NCBI GenBank assembly: GCA_034440455.1
Contig: JAWXCB010000112.1
Coordinates: 1 to 42,734 of the forward strand
Direction of reading: 5' to 3'
Source: JAWXCB01 sp034440455
GTDB taxonomy: Bacteria; Bacteroidota; Bacteroidia; Chitinophagales; CAIOSU01
Length of the DNA stretch: 42,734 bases
Below, in pieces: positions 14,232 through 22,736 of the stretch (the first letter of the stretch is position 1; each line of letters opens with the position of its first letter). Below the pieces are notes generated by a model that worked only from the letters and a program-made list of their open reading frames with translations, was not told the origin of the DNA and searched no databases. The translations under genes were made by a program, and so were the position numbers.

Positions 14232-16214
14232 ATGAACACTGCCGATACCATGCAATCAACGGAGAAATTCGCAACGCCTTATATCAAATTTGACAAGAAC
14301 CAGCTTATCAACCTGCAATATGCGCTGAACAAGGAATTGCTGCGCACCAATAAGCGCGGGGCTTATGCAAGCTCCACGATTATCGGGTGCAACACGCGCA
14401 AATATCACGGCTTGCTCGTGGCGCCACAGCCGCAGTTGGATATGGAGAATCATGTGTTTCTCTCCACGCTTGATGAAACCGTACTCCAGCGCGATGCGGA
14501 GTTTCACCTTGCCATTCATAAATATCCCGGTTTGTTTCATCCGAAGGGGCATAAGTATATCGCTGATTTTTCAAGCGACCCGATACCCTATTGGATTTAC
14601 CGCGTGGGCGGTGTTGTGCTGAAAAAAGAGATTTTATTTTCATCGGATATTGACTGCGTGATGCTCCGCTACACGCTGCTTGATGCGCACTCGCCCACTA
14701 CATTGCGCCTGATGCCGCTGCTTGCATTCCGCAATTATCATTCCCTGAGCAAAGCGAATATCTATGCCAACAAGAAATATGAAGATATTCCCAACGGAAT
14801 AAAACTGCGGCTCTATAGCGGATATGCTGATTTGCATCTGCAAGCATCGAAGGAGGCGGAATATGTTTCCAGCCCCGATTGGTATTATAATTTTGAATAT
14901 CCAAAAGAACAGGAGCGCGGCTATCCTTTTCAGGAAGACCTTTTTGTGCCGGGCTTTTTTGAATTCCAAATAAAAAAAGGCGAAGAAGTTGTTTTTTCAG
15001 CAAGCCTTGAAGAGATGAAGCCGCGCACATTAAAAACCACTTTTAATAAAGAGTTGAAAGCGCGTGTGCCTCGTAACAGTTTTGAAAACTGCCTGCTAAA
15101 TTCCGCCAAGCAATTTATTGTGGAGCGCGATAAGAAAACAGAGATAGTTGCCGGCTACCATTGGTTTGGAAGATGGGGACGCGACTCGTTCATTGCATTG
15201 CCGGGTTTGACGCTCGTAACCGGACATGCCGAGCAATGCAAGGCTGCACTCAACACGCTCGCTGCGCAAATGAAAAACGGGTTGTTTCCAAACATGGGCA
15301 ACTCCTACAATAGCGTGGATGCGCCCATGTGGTTTTTCTGGACGTTGCAGCAATACAGCGAGTTCACTGATACAGAGGTGAAGGTATGGCTCACGTTCGG
15401 AGCAAAGATGCGCGCCATTCTTGAAGCGTTTCGCAAGGGAACAGATTACAATATCAAAATGCAGGAGAATGGTTTGATTAGCGCAGGCTATCCCGGTGTG
15501 GCGCTTACATGGATGGATGCTATCGTTGATGGAAAGCCGGTGACGCCACGCACAGGCATGGCTGTGGAAATCAATGCGCTCTGGTATAACGCAGTGTGCT
15601 TTTCTTTGCACCTCGCAAAAGCTGCGGAAGATGAGAAGTTTGTGAAGCAATGGGAAGACTTGCCTGCATTGATTTCCGATTCTTTTGTGAAAACATTTTG
15701 GAGTGAACAAAAAAAATATCTTGCTGACGTGGTGAATGGAAACGACAAAGACTGGTCTGTGCGCCCGAATCAAATTTTTGCGACATCGCTCCCCTACTCG
15801 CCTCTTGATGAGCAAATGAAGTTGGAAGTGCTGGAGAAAGTGAAAAATGAATTGCTCACGACACGCGGATTACGCACACTTTCACCGAAAGATGCAAGCT
15901 ACAAAGGCGTTTATTTTGGCGACCAGAAAACGCGCGATGCGGCCTATCATCAGGGAACGGTGTGGGCATGGCTGCTGGGGCATTTTGCGGAAGGCTATTT
16001 GAAATTGCATGGAGCGGAGGGAATACAATTGGTCAAACAATTGTATGAAGGATTCAGCAGCACGATGATGGAGCATGGCATCTGCACCATCTCTGAAGTG
16101 TTTGATGGCGACCCGCCACATCGGGATGAAGGCGCTATCTCACAAGCGTGGAGCGTGGGGGAACTTTTGAGGATTGGTTACTTAATTAAACAAGCTGAAA
16201 GCTTTAAGCCCTAA
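14232..16214 (+). CDS. glycogen debranching enzyme, amylo-alpha-1,6-glucosidase (GH133)
   Basis: A 660-residue enzyme hydrolysing alpha-1,6 branches of glycogen or limit dextrins in the cytoplasm. The N-terminal GDE-N beta domain spans about 20-270, with TRKYHGLLVA at 55-64. The (alpha/alpha)6 catalytic domain begins at GYHWFGRWGRDSF (308-320). Further signatures are GVALTWMDA, RTGMAVEINALWYNA, AYHQGTVWAWLLGHF and ISEVFDGDPPHRDEGAISQAW near the C-terminus. Length is normal for the bacterial family. The adjacent GT4 enzyme 79 bp downstream forms a glycogen/alpha-glucan pair. The upstream region has CAACTTTG (14158-14165), one base off the -7 consensus. Confidence 0.93.
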   Translation: MNTADTMQSTEKFATPYIKFDKNQLINLQYALNKELLRTNKRGAYASSTIIGCNTRKYHGLLVAPQPQLDMENHVFLSTLDETVLQRDAEFHLAIHKYPGLFHPKGHKYIADFSSDPIPYWIYRVGGVVLKKEILFSSDIDCVMLRYTLLDAHSPTTLRLMPLLAFRNYHSLSKANIYANKKYEDIPNGIKLRLYSGYADLHLQASKEAEYVSSPDWYYNFEYPKEQERGYPFQEDLFVPGFFEFQIKKGEEVVFSASLEEMKPRTLKTTFNKELKARVPRNSFENCLLNSAKQFIVERDKKTEIVAGYHWFGRWGRDSFIALPGLTLVTGHAEQCKAALNTLAAQMKNGLFPNMGNSYNSVDAPMWFFWTLQQYSEFTDTEVKVWLTFGAKMRAILEAFRKGTDYNIKMQENGLISAGYPGVALTWMDAIVDGKPVTPRTGMAVEINALWYNAVCFSLHLAKAAEDEKFVKQWEDLPALISDSFVKTFWSEQKKYLADVVNGNDKDWSVRPNQIFATSLPYSPLDEQMKLEVLEKVKNELLTTRGLRTLSPKDASYKGVYFGDQKTRDAAYHQGTVWAWLLGHFAEGYLKLHGAEGIQLVKQLYEGFSSTMMEHGICTISEVFDGDPPHRDEGAISQAWSVGELLRIGYLIKQAESFKP

Positions 16215-16293
16215 GCTAAAAGCTAAAAACATTGGAATAAAAAATGTTTAAGAAGAAACTTAAAACTTACAGCTTAAAACATACAACTGCTTC

Positions 16294-17571
16294 ATGAAAG
16301 TCCTGATGTTCGGATGGGAATTTCCTCCTCACATTTCCGGTGGGTTGGGCACCGCCTGCTATGGACTTTCGAAGGGTTTGCTGCATAATGATGTGGAGGT
16401 GCTGTTTGTTGTGCCGAAGATGTTTGGCGATGAGTCGGGAGGCAACATTCAGTTGATTAATGCGAGTGAAGTTGTTGTGAACTTTCACGAACAGTCGTAT
16501 CAAGACCTGTGGCGCAAGCTCACCATCATTGGCGTGCATTCGTTTCTGCGTCCGTATCTATCACCTGATGAATTCACCACCATCAGTCGTTTTGCGAAAC
16601 TCAACCGCACGGAGATGCACGAGAGCGTTTTCCAATCGCACTTTGAATTCAGCGGCAAGTATGGTCCGAATCTGTTTAAAGAAGTGGCGCGCTATGCCGT
16701 AATTGCTGCACAAGTAGCAGCGACAAAAGAGTTTGACGTGATTCATGCGCATGATTGGCTCACGTTTCCCGCAGGCATGGCAGCGCGTGAGATAAGCGGC
16801 AAACCTTTAGTGGTGCATGTACACGCAACAGAGTTTGACCGTTCGGGTGAAAACATCAACCAGGAGGTTTACGATATGGAGCGGCAGGGAATGCACGCTG
16901 CCGACAAGATTATTACCGTAAGCAATTTCACACGCAACATCGTGATTAACCGCTATGGCATCGCGCCTGAAAAAGTGATGACCGTGCATAATGCAGTGAT
17001 GCCGCTCAATCAAAACGGACATCCTGTAGAAACGCATATCAAAGAAAAAATCGTGACGTTCCTCGGCAGAGTCACCTTTCAAAAGGGACCCGATTATTTC
17101 GTGGAAGCAGCTTACAAAGTGCTGAAGAAAGATGACAACGTGCGCTTCGTGATGGCGGGTTCGGGAGACATGCTCAACAAAATGATAAGACGCGTAGCGC
17201 AACTGCGCATCGGCAATAAGTTTCACTTCACCGGCTTTTTGATGGGCAAAGAGGTGGATGATATTTTCGCTCTCAGCGATGTGTATGTGATGCCCTCGGT
17301 GAGCGAGCCGTTCGGCATCTCCCCGCTGGAAGCCATGCGCAGCAGCGTGCCGGTAATTATTTCAAAACAATCAGGCGTTGCCGAAGTGCTGCGTCACGCC
17401 ATCAAGGTTGACTTCTGGGATGTGGATGCCATTGCCGATAACATCTACGCGCTGCTGCATTATGACGGGCTTCCGAAAATGTTTGTGAAGCACGGCAAAG
17501 CCGAAGTAGAAAACATGAAGTGGGATGACGCGGGAAGGAAAGTGAAAAAGGTGTATGAGGAGTTGGTTTGA
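16294..17571 (+). CDS. GT4 glycosyltransferase, glycogen-synthase-like
   Basis: A 425-residue GT-B enzyme opening MKVLMFGWEFPPHISGGLGT, with the K/H-x-G-G-L-x-x acceptor loop shared by glycogen synthases and other GT4 enzymes. The donor domain has FLGRVTFQKGPDYFVEAA at about 251-268, VRFVMAGSGDM near 289-299 and the E-x7-E motif in SEPFGISPLEAM near 336-347. Being next to the debranching enzyme suggests a role in glycogen or related alpha-glucan synthesis, though GT4 sequence alone does not prove the acceptor. Confidence 0.88.
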   Translation: MKVLMFGWEFPPHISGGLGTACYGLSKGLLHNDVEVLFVVPKMFGDESGGNIQLINASEVVVNFHEQSYQDLWRKLTIIGVHSFLRPYLSPDEFTTISRFAKLNRTEMHESVFQSHFEFSGKYGPNLFKEVARYAVIAAQVAATKEFDVIHAHDWLTFPAGMAAREISGKPLVVHVHATEFDRSGENINQEVYDMERQGMHAADKIITVSNFTRNIVINRYGIAPEKVMTVHNAVMPLNQNGHPVETHIKEKIVTFLGRVTFQKGPDYFVEAAYKVLKKDDNVRFVMAGSGDMLNKMIRRVAQLRIGNKFHFTGFLMGKEVDDIFALSDVYVMPSVSEPFGISPLEAMRSSVPVIISKQSGVAEVLRHAIKVDFWDVDAIADNIYALLHYDGLPKMFVKHGKAEVENMKWDDAGRKVKKVYEELV

Positions 17572-17584
17572 AGTTCTACGTAAT

Positions 17585-17632
17585 AAGTTATAAGTAAAAC
17601 GCAACGGGCTGTCTGCATAAAACTTACAACTT
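17585..17632. terminator. probable bidirectional hairpin between convergent genes
   Basis: AAGTTATAAGT (17585-17595) and ACTTACAACTT (17622-17632) form an 11-bp stem with one mismatch, followed by AAAATTTT. It lies between the converging GT4 and FadL genes. Similar phrases (CTTAAAACTTACAGC) occur in the spacer at about 16258-16273, so it may belong to a repeat class. Confidence 0.5.
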
Positions 17633-17664
17633 AAAATTTTTAGGCATGCAAAGAATTGTTCTGC

Positions 17665-19149
17665 TCAGTTCTGCGCAAAAGTAAGGTCAACACCCACCGC
17701 AAAAATCAGCGCATTCTTCGCTGATGTTCTGTTGTAAGGGATCATGTTCGACTCAAATACGCCATTGGAAAAAAGATGTTCGTATTGATTTGTTTCCTTT
17801 ACAAACTGCGTGAATAACACGCCTGCGTTGCACGTGATTAATTCATTAATCGTATATGCTCCGCCCAAAGCAATCGTATGTCCTGGAATTTGATAGTCAA
17901 CTTCACTTTGATAATTCTTGTCCACGTTCGGATGATTGTAAGAATAGCCTCCGCTCAATTTTGTTTTCTCCGTAAGCAGGTATTCAACGCCTGAAGTCAC
18001 TTCAAAATAATTTTTATTGACATCCTTTTCCCTGCCTCCGTAATCCACCATCTTGCTGAAAAAATAACGGCTGCCCATTGCCGCGAGGATACGTTTCGTG
18101 AATTGATATTTCACTCCCGCGCTTATATAACCCGGAAAATCTGAGCGCACTACCTCTCCGTTCGTGAATTGCCCGCCTCCATCTTTGCCTTCACGCACGA
18201 TTGTTTTCAGCGAGATAACCGTTCTATGTTCGTACTTAATTCCGATGTCTAATTTTTCAATAGGGGTGGAATGAATCCCGATAATCGGTGTAATGCCTTG
18301 CCCTTTTTGAACTACATCCACATCCCTGTCAGCCGCCTGCTCATCAAAGAGCGTGGCTGCCGCATTCACCAAAATACTTTGTGTTGGGTTCAACCCCGGC
18401 TGCTGGCTTACGAAGCGCAAATAATCAGCCGGGTTTTGATAGCCTCCATATTGCGGCACGTTGATTTGAATATTCTTTACGAACCCTTCTGAACGCGTGG
18501 TGGAATTCACATATCGCCCCGCAAGCGCAACAGAAATGTAATCATTGAATTTGTAAGATGCGCCAATTTGATAGCCTGGCGAATAAGCAACTCCGTAAGA
18601 ATAAAAATCAAAACTGTAGCCTTCAATTTCATTATAGCCGGGATTGTATCCAGCAGAATTTGTCAGCGCATTATTCAGCCCGTCAAGGATGCTCATCTTC
18701 AACACTGGCGGAATATCGGACATGCCCATATCTGCTGAGGGCAGGTTGTTGAATGTCGCTCCTCCCCCACCCCCGGCAAGCAACGCTGCTGCCGAAAGCA
18801 CAAGACGGTTTTTCTTCCACGCAACAAAAACACCCGGAAAAAAATAAGCGCGCACATAGCCTTCGTTCTCCGTTGGTATTTCATTCAGATATTGATAATC
18901 GCTGGTAAGGTCAATCTTCTGCCGCACGAATTGATTACTCACCGAAAGATGAAACCCGTTTTCCAACTTCGTTAGCCCTGCCGGATTGGTATAAACCGCG
19001 TCAATCTCCGTAGAAGATTCACGCGCGGGCATCCTGATAAAGTGCGCGCTCTGGTTCGGAATATTAAACAGATTCACTTGCTGACTTGCTGCTTGCGCAA
19101 GCAACTCAACACTTATTAAAAGAAAAACAGACAGCAGGTATTTTCTCAT
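17665..19149 (-). CDS. FadL/OmpP1/TodX-family outer membrane transporter
   Basis: A 494-residue outer-membrane beta barrel for hydrophobic substrates such as long-chain fatty acids. The signal peptide is MRKYLLSVFLLISVELLAQA. The N-terminal hatch region contains EIDAVYTNPAGLTKLENGFH, the NPAG(L/A) signature of FadL proteins. Many alternating hydrophobic strands follow (GYQIGASYKFNDYISVALAG, GISAGVKYQF-like segments) and the chain ends with a short strand, FAVGVDLTFAQN. No T9SS or other sorting domain is present. It is divergent from ychF; the role in lipid uptake is inferred from the family. Confidence 0.88.
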   Translation of the reverse strand: MRKYLLSVFLLISVELLAQAASQQVNLFNIPNQSAHFIRMPARESSTEIDAVYTNPAGLTKLENGFHLSVSNQFVRQKIDLTSDYQYLNEIPTENEGYVRAYFFPGVFVAWKKNRLVLSAAALLAGGGGGATFNNLPSADMGMSDIPPVLKMSILDGLNNALTNSAGYNPGYNEIEGYSFDFYSYGVAYSPGYQIGASYKFNDYISVALAGRYVNSTTRSEGFVKNIQINVPQYGGYQNPADYLRFVSQQPGLNPTQSILVNAAATLFDEQAADRDVDVVQKGQGITPIIGIHSTPIEKLDIGIKYEHRTVISLKTIVREGKDGGGQFTNGEVVRSDFPGYISAGVKYQFTKRILAAMGSRYFFSKMVDYGGREKDVNKNYFEVTSGVEYLLTEKTKLSGGYSYNHPNVDKNYQSEVDYQIPGHTIALGGAYTINELITCNAGVLFTQFVKETNQYEHLFSNGVFESNMIPYNRTSAKNALIFAVGVDLTFAQN

Positions 19150-19312
19150 GCAGGGGTTTTAATTGCCGTAAAATTACTGGAATGCTCCAATCTTTTTTTT
19201 TCTGTGTCTCTATTTTAGCACAGTGGAGTGTTGTGGGTGGGGTGTTGAGCAAACCAACATTTTCACTTATTGTACTTATGCGAATTAAGCAAGCACCCAA
19301 TTAGAAATTAGG

Positions 19313-19362
19313 AATTGAGAATTAGGAATTAAAAGGCAATTCGTAATTCCTAATTCTCAATT
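19313..19362. repeat. perfect 19-bp inverted repeat in divergent promoter region
   Basis: The arms 19313-19331 (AATTGAGAATTAGGAATTA) and 19344-19362 are exact reverse complements, separated by 12 nt. They lie between divergent genes (fadL-like minus, ychF plus), so this is not a terminator for either. An extra near copy of the left arm phrase (TTAGAAATTAGG) precedes it. Confidence 0.95.
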
Positions 19363-19398
19363 GACAATTTCCCCACTCAACACCCGACACTCATTTAC

Positions 19399-19406
19399 TA
19401 TCTTTG
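19399..19406 (+). promoter_or_regulatory. candidate ychF -7 element (TATCTTTG)
   Basis: An exact match to TAnnTTTG, 45 bp before the ychF ATG, giving a plausible leader of about 35-40 nt. A clear TTTG -33 box is not present in the preceding GC-richer repeat. Confidence 0.5.
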
Positions 19407-19451
19407 CCGACATTTTTGAATTTTCAAATCACTCAATTTTCAAATTAACTT

Positions 19452-20549
19452 ATGGGTCTTCAGTGCGGTATTGTAGGTCTTCCAAACGTAGGTAAGTCAA
19501 CTCTGTTTAATGCGCTCTCCAATGCAAAAGCGCAGGCGGCAAATTTTCCTTTTTGCACCATCGAGCCGAATGTGGGCGTAATCACCGTGCCTGATGCTCG
19601 GCTGGTAAAGCTTGCCGAATTCGTGAAGCCGGAAAAAATTGTTCCCACCACGATTGAAATCGTTGACATCGCTGGATTGGTGAAAGGCGCGAGCAAAGGC
19701 GAAGGATTAGGAAACCAGTTCCTCGGAAACATCCGCGAGACAAACGCCATCATCCACGTGTTGCGCTGCTTTGAAGATGACAACATCGTGCATGTGGACG
19801 GCAGCGTAAATCCCGTGCGCGACAAAGAAATCATTGACACCGAGTTGCAACTCAAAGACCTCGACACCATTGACAAAAAAATGCAGCGCCTTGAACGCGC
19901 TGCAAAATCAAACGACAAAGACGCGCAGGTGTCAATGGAACTGGTAAAGAAATTAAAGTCACATATTGAAAAAGGATTGTCCGCCCGCTCGTTTCCTGAA
20001 AAGTTTGAAGACAACAAAAACCTCGCTGACCTATACCTGCTCACTTCAAAGCCCATTGTATATGTATGCAACGTGGATGAGAAGTCAGTGGTCAACGGCA
20101 ACAAGTTTGTGGAGCAAGTGCGCGAAGCAATTAAAAATGAAAATGCAGAACTGCTCATCATCTCAGCCGCCATCGAAGCCGACATCGCCCAGCTTGAAAG
20201 CTATGATGACCGTCAGGCATTTCTCAGCGACCTCGGCTTAAAAGAATCAGGCGTTGCGCGTCTTGTTTATAGCGCATATCATTTGCTCAACCTCATCACC
20301 TATTTCACCGCAGGCGTGAAGGAAGTCCGCGCATGGACAATTCACAAAGGCATGACCGCACCACAGGCTGCGGGTGTCATCCACACTGATTTTGAAAAAG
20401 GCTTCATCCGCGCAGAAGTGATTGCTTATAACGACTACACGAAATACGGCAGCGAATCCGCCTGCCGCGATGCGGGCAGGCTGCGTGTGGAAGGCAAAGA
20501 ATACATCGTGCAAGATGGCGATGTAATGCACTTCCGTTTCAACGTCTGA
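19452..20549 (+). CDS. ychF: YchF/Obg-like redox-regulated ATPase
   Basis: A 365-residue cytoplasmic P-loop protein of normal YchF length. G1 is GLPNVGKST (9-17), the G2/G3 region has FCTIEPNVGVI and VDIAGLVKGASKGEGLGNQF, and the G4 position reads NVDE rather than NKxD, the change that makes YchF an ATPase. The C-terminal TGS domain contains FTAGVKEVRAWTIHKG and AEVIAYNDYTKYGS, and ends DGDVMHFRFNV. The family binds ribosomes and is linked to the oxidative stress response. It is essentially a housekeeping gene and a good phylogenetic marker for this window. Confidence 0.98.
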   Translation: MGLQCGIVGLPNVGKSTLFNALSNAKAQAANFPFCTIEPNVGVITVPDARLVKLAEFVKPEKIVPTTIEIVDIAGLVKGASKGEGLGNQFLGNIRETNAIIHVLRCFEDDNIVHVDGSVNPVRDKEIIDTELQLKDLDTIDKKMQRLERAAKSNDKDAQVSMELVKKLKSHIEKGLSARSFPEKFEDNKNLADLYLLTSKPIVYVCNVDEKSVVNGNKFVEQVREAIKNENAELLIISAAIEADIAQLESYDDRQAFLSDLGLKESGVARLVYSAYHLLNLITYFTAGVKEVRAWTIHKGMTAPQAAGVIHTDFEKGFIRAEVIAYNDYTKYGSESACRDAGRLRVEGKEYIVQDGDVMHFRFNV

Positions 20550-20582
20550 TGCCTCATCCCGCACAACCCAACACCCCACACT

Positions 20583-20598
20583 CCACCCTCAACACTCA
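20583..20598. repeat. dispersed 16-bp intergenic motif, copy 2
   Basis: CCACCCTCAACACTCA, identical to 9442-9457, lies in the 52-bp gap between the converging ychF and outer-membrane barrel genes. Confidence 0.7.
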
Positions 20599-20601
20599 CC
20601 C

Positions 20602-21708
20602 CTAAAACGCCTCCCCAATCTGAAAATAAAATCCTCTTGAGCCGTCAAATCCAAAGGCGGCATCAAAGCGCACATTGATGCGCTCCTTTGCATCCAGCGT
20701 AAACCGCACCCCCCCGCCAATCGAATGTTTCAGTCCGCTCCATGACAGATCATGAAAATCATGCGTCACATCGCCCACCCCGTAAAAACCCGCGCCAATG
20801 AACCGCCACCAAATCGGAAAACGCCATTCCACCTGCGCTGCCATCCAATGCTTATCGCGGTATCTGCCCATGTAATAACCGCGCATCGTTTCCACTCCAC
20901 CCAATAAAGCTTGCATTTTAAAAGGCGGCTCATCCGCATGAAAACTCAGCAACGCCTGCACCGCAATTACGTTGCTCTTAAAAGGATTAAAATACCTCCG
21001 CGCATCAATTTTAAAATTTGCAAACTCAATATTGCTGCCCAGCCAGCGCGGATAAAAATGATTTGAGAAAACCACAAACCAACCCTTGAAAGGGAACATA
21101 CTGTTGTCGCGCGAATCATAAATGGCAGCAACACCCGCGCCCGATGCGCGATAGCCCTCGCTCCCCGGAATGCTGCCGTTTGCAAGTTGCCCGCTCGTGT
21201 CCGTTTTCAAATTAAAAGCATATTCAAAACGGTATTGCAAACCAAGATGCAGATTTTTCGCAACCTGCCGCGTGGCGCGGTTGCGAAACACAATATATTG
21301 CGCTGTAAAATTTTCTTCGCTTTCCTCTTTCGTATCGTTGCCGATACCCCAAAAATTCTCAGGAAATTTCTGATACACAAACGCGCCATTTACCCTCCAT
21401 TTATTTTGGTGGAAATAAAAATCCCAGTTGGGATTTACGATGATTTGCTTTTCCAGCGTGTAGAGAAAAGTCGTTCCCACCGTTGAAAGGTTGCTCACGC
21501 TGTCGTTTGCAAAACGAAATAGATATTGCCCCGAAAATCCAAAACCAAAGCTTGTTTCAGGACTGTATGTAATAAGCGGGAGCGGGAGCACCATCCCGTT
21601 TTTTGTTTTGAACCGTTTGAGAAAATTTTTGTCTTTCGTTTTTTGTCCAAATGAAAAATTTACCAGCAGCAGGCATCCGAGCAGAAAAGTGATGGTAATT
21701 TTTTTCAA
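20602..21708 (-). CDS. BamA/TamA (Omp85)-like outer membrane protein
   Basis: A 368-residue secreted barrel. The signal peptide MKKITITFLLGCLLLVNFSF is followed by a short linker and about 320 residues of alternating beta strands. GGVETMRGYYMGRYRDKHW at about 274-292 corresponds to the conserved loop-6 (V)RG(F/Y) motif of Omp85 barrels, and the chain ends with an aromatic residue (GEAF). No POTRA domains are present, so it is the barrel-only kind (PF01103-like) seen in many Bacteroidota. The role is unknown; outer membrane assembly or lipid transport are possibilities. Confidence 0.82.
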   Translation of the reverse strand: MKKITITFLLGCLLLVNFSFGQKTKDKNFLKRFKTKNGMVLPLPLITYSPETSFGFGFSGQYLFRFANDSVSNLSTVGTTFLYTLEKQIIVNPNWDFYFHQNKWRVNGAFVYQKFPENFWGIGNDTKEESEENFTAQYIVFRNRATRQVAKNLHLGLQYRFEYAFNLKTDTSGQLANGSIPGSEGYRASGAGVAAIYDSRDNSMFPFKGWFVVFSNHFYPRWLGSNIEFANFKIDARRYFNPFKSNVIAVQALLSFHADEPPFKMQALLGGVETMRGYYMGRYRDKHWMAAQVEWRFPIWWRFIGAGFYGVGDVTHDFHDLSWSGLKHSIGGGVRFTLDAKERINVRFDAAFGFDGSRGFYFQIGEAF

Positions 21709-21779
21709 TGACGTTGATTTGAGAATTGGCAGGGCGAGATTCTTCCCGCAAAGAACGCAAAGGAAGCGTAAACTGCACG

Positions 21780-21924
21780 GGTATAGGACAAAATTGCAAA
21801 GAGCGTGGCTTTTCCCCTTTTAGGGGAAATACAAAGGGGTATCAAATTTTGGCATACACTCTATTTCTTCCATCAAAGGTGGAGAGAAGCCCACCATGCG
21901 AGCTGGTGCAATTTGTCCTACACC
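21780..21924. repeat. 145-bp element bounded by imperfect inverted repeats
   Basis: The left end 21780-21798 (GGTATAGGACAAAATTGCA) and right end 21907-21924 (TGCAATTTGTCCTACACC) are reverse complements except for one substitution and one A insertion. Inside are the hairpin TTTCCCC-TTTTA-GGGGAAA (21811-21829) and a 5-bp stem GGTGG/CCACC at about 21879-21895. It has no coding capacity worth calling. It could be a MITE-like relic or a structured leader before the LolA-like gene. Confidence 0.6.
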
Positions 21925-21981
21925 TCCACAAGATGAAAACCATAGCGCAGATTATCTGTTAATTTCGTTCAACTAATTTTT

Positions 21982-22731
21982 ATGAAACAGATACACATCC
22001 TTCTCTTAGCTGTTTTTGCCCCCTTCTTTGCATTCAGCCAAAGCCTCACTGCCACTGAAGTCATCAAAAAATCTGATGATAAAATACGCGGCAACTCCAA
22101 CCGTGCAGAAATCAAAATGACCGTAGTCCGCCCCTCCTGGACCCGTGAAATGACCATGAAATCATGGGCAAAAGGCGATGATCTAGCGCTCATTCTTGTT
22201 ACATCACCTGCCCGCGATCAGGGCATCGTTCACCTTAAGCGCGACCGCGAGTTGTGGAACTGGCAACCTTCCATTGACCGCATCATCAAACTGCCGCCAT
22301 CCATGATGCTGCAATCCTGGATGGGTTCTGATTTTACCAATGATGATTTAGTAAAAGAATCTTCATCCGTCAATGACTACACCCACGCATTTGGAAAAGA
22401 CTCAACCATCGCAGGCATGGAATGTTTCAAGCTGATTCTTAGTCCCAAGCCCGGTGCGGCAGTAGTTTGGGGGGAAATCTATACTTGGATTTCAAAAAAA
22501 GATTTCATCCAACTATGCGTAGAGTTTTATGATGAAGATGGCGAGTTGGTAAATACGATGATTGGCAGCAACATCAAAGACATGGGCGGCAGACTGCTCC
22601 CTGCAAAATTAGAAATGACTCCTTCCGACAAAGAAGGACACAAAACCATCATCGAATACATTTCCATGCAATTCAATGAAGAAATGAAAGAAGATTTTTT
22701 CACCGAGCAGAATATGAAGCGGGTGAAGTAA
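21982..22731 (+). CDS. LolA-like outer membrane lipoprotein-sorting protein
   Basis: A 249-residue periplasmic protein with signal peptide MKQIHILLLAVFAPFFAFSQ. The mature part has TSPARDQGIVHLKRDRELWNW-like and PSIDRIIKLPPSMMLQSWMGS (about 92-112), SDFTNDDLVKE (about 111-121) and late strands with KLEMTPSDKEGHKTI, all typical of the PF17131 LolA-like group. The fold is a half-barrel that binds lipid; members are thought to ferry lipoproteins or other lipids to the outer membrane, often together with RND exporters, which are absent here. It converges with the PorE-like gene, with five bases between the stops. Confidence 0.85.
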   Translation: MKQIHILLLAVFAPFFAFSQSLTATEVIKKSDDKIRGNSNRAEIKMTVVRPSWTREMTMKSWAKGDDLALILVTSPARDQGIVHLKRDRELWNWQPSIDRIIKLPPSMMLQSWMGSDFTNDDLVKESSSVNDYTHAFGKDSTIAGMECFKLILSPKPGAAVVWGEIYTWISKKDFIQLCVEFYDEDGELVNTMIGSNIKDMGGRLLPAKLEMTPSDKEGHKTIIEYISMQFNEEMKEDFFTEQNMKRVK

Positions 22732-22736
22732 CAGCG

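Noticed and set aside
15096..15815. 239-aa minus-strand ORF
   Set aside because: It lies wholly within the GH133 gene in another frame, has odd composition (rich in H, R, C) and no recognisable motif.
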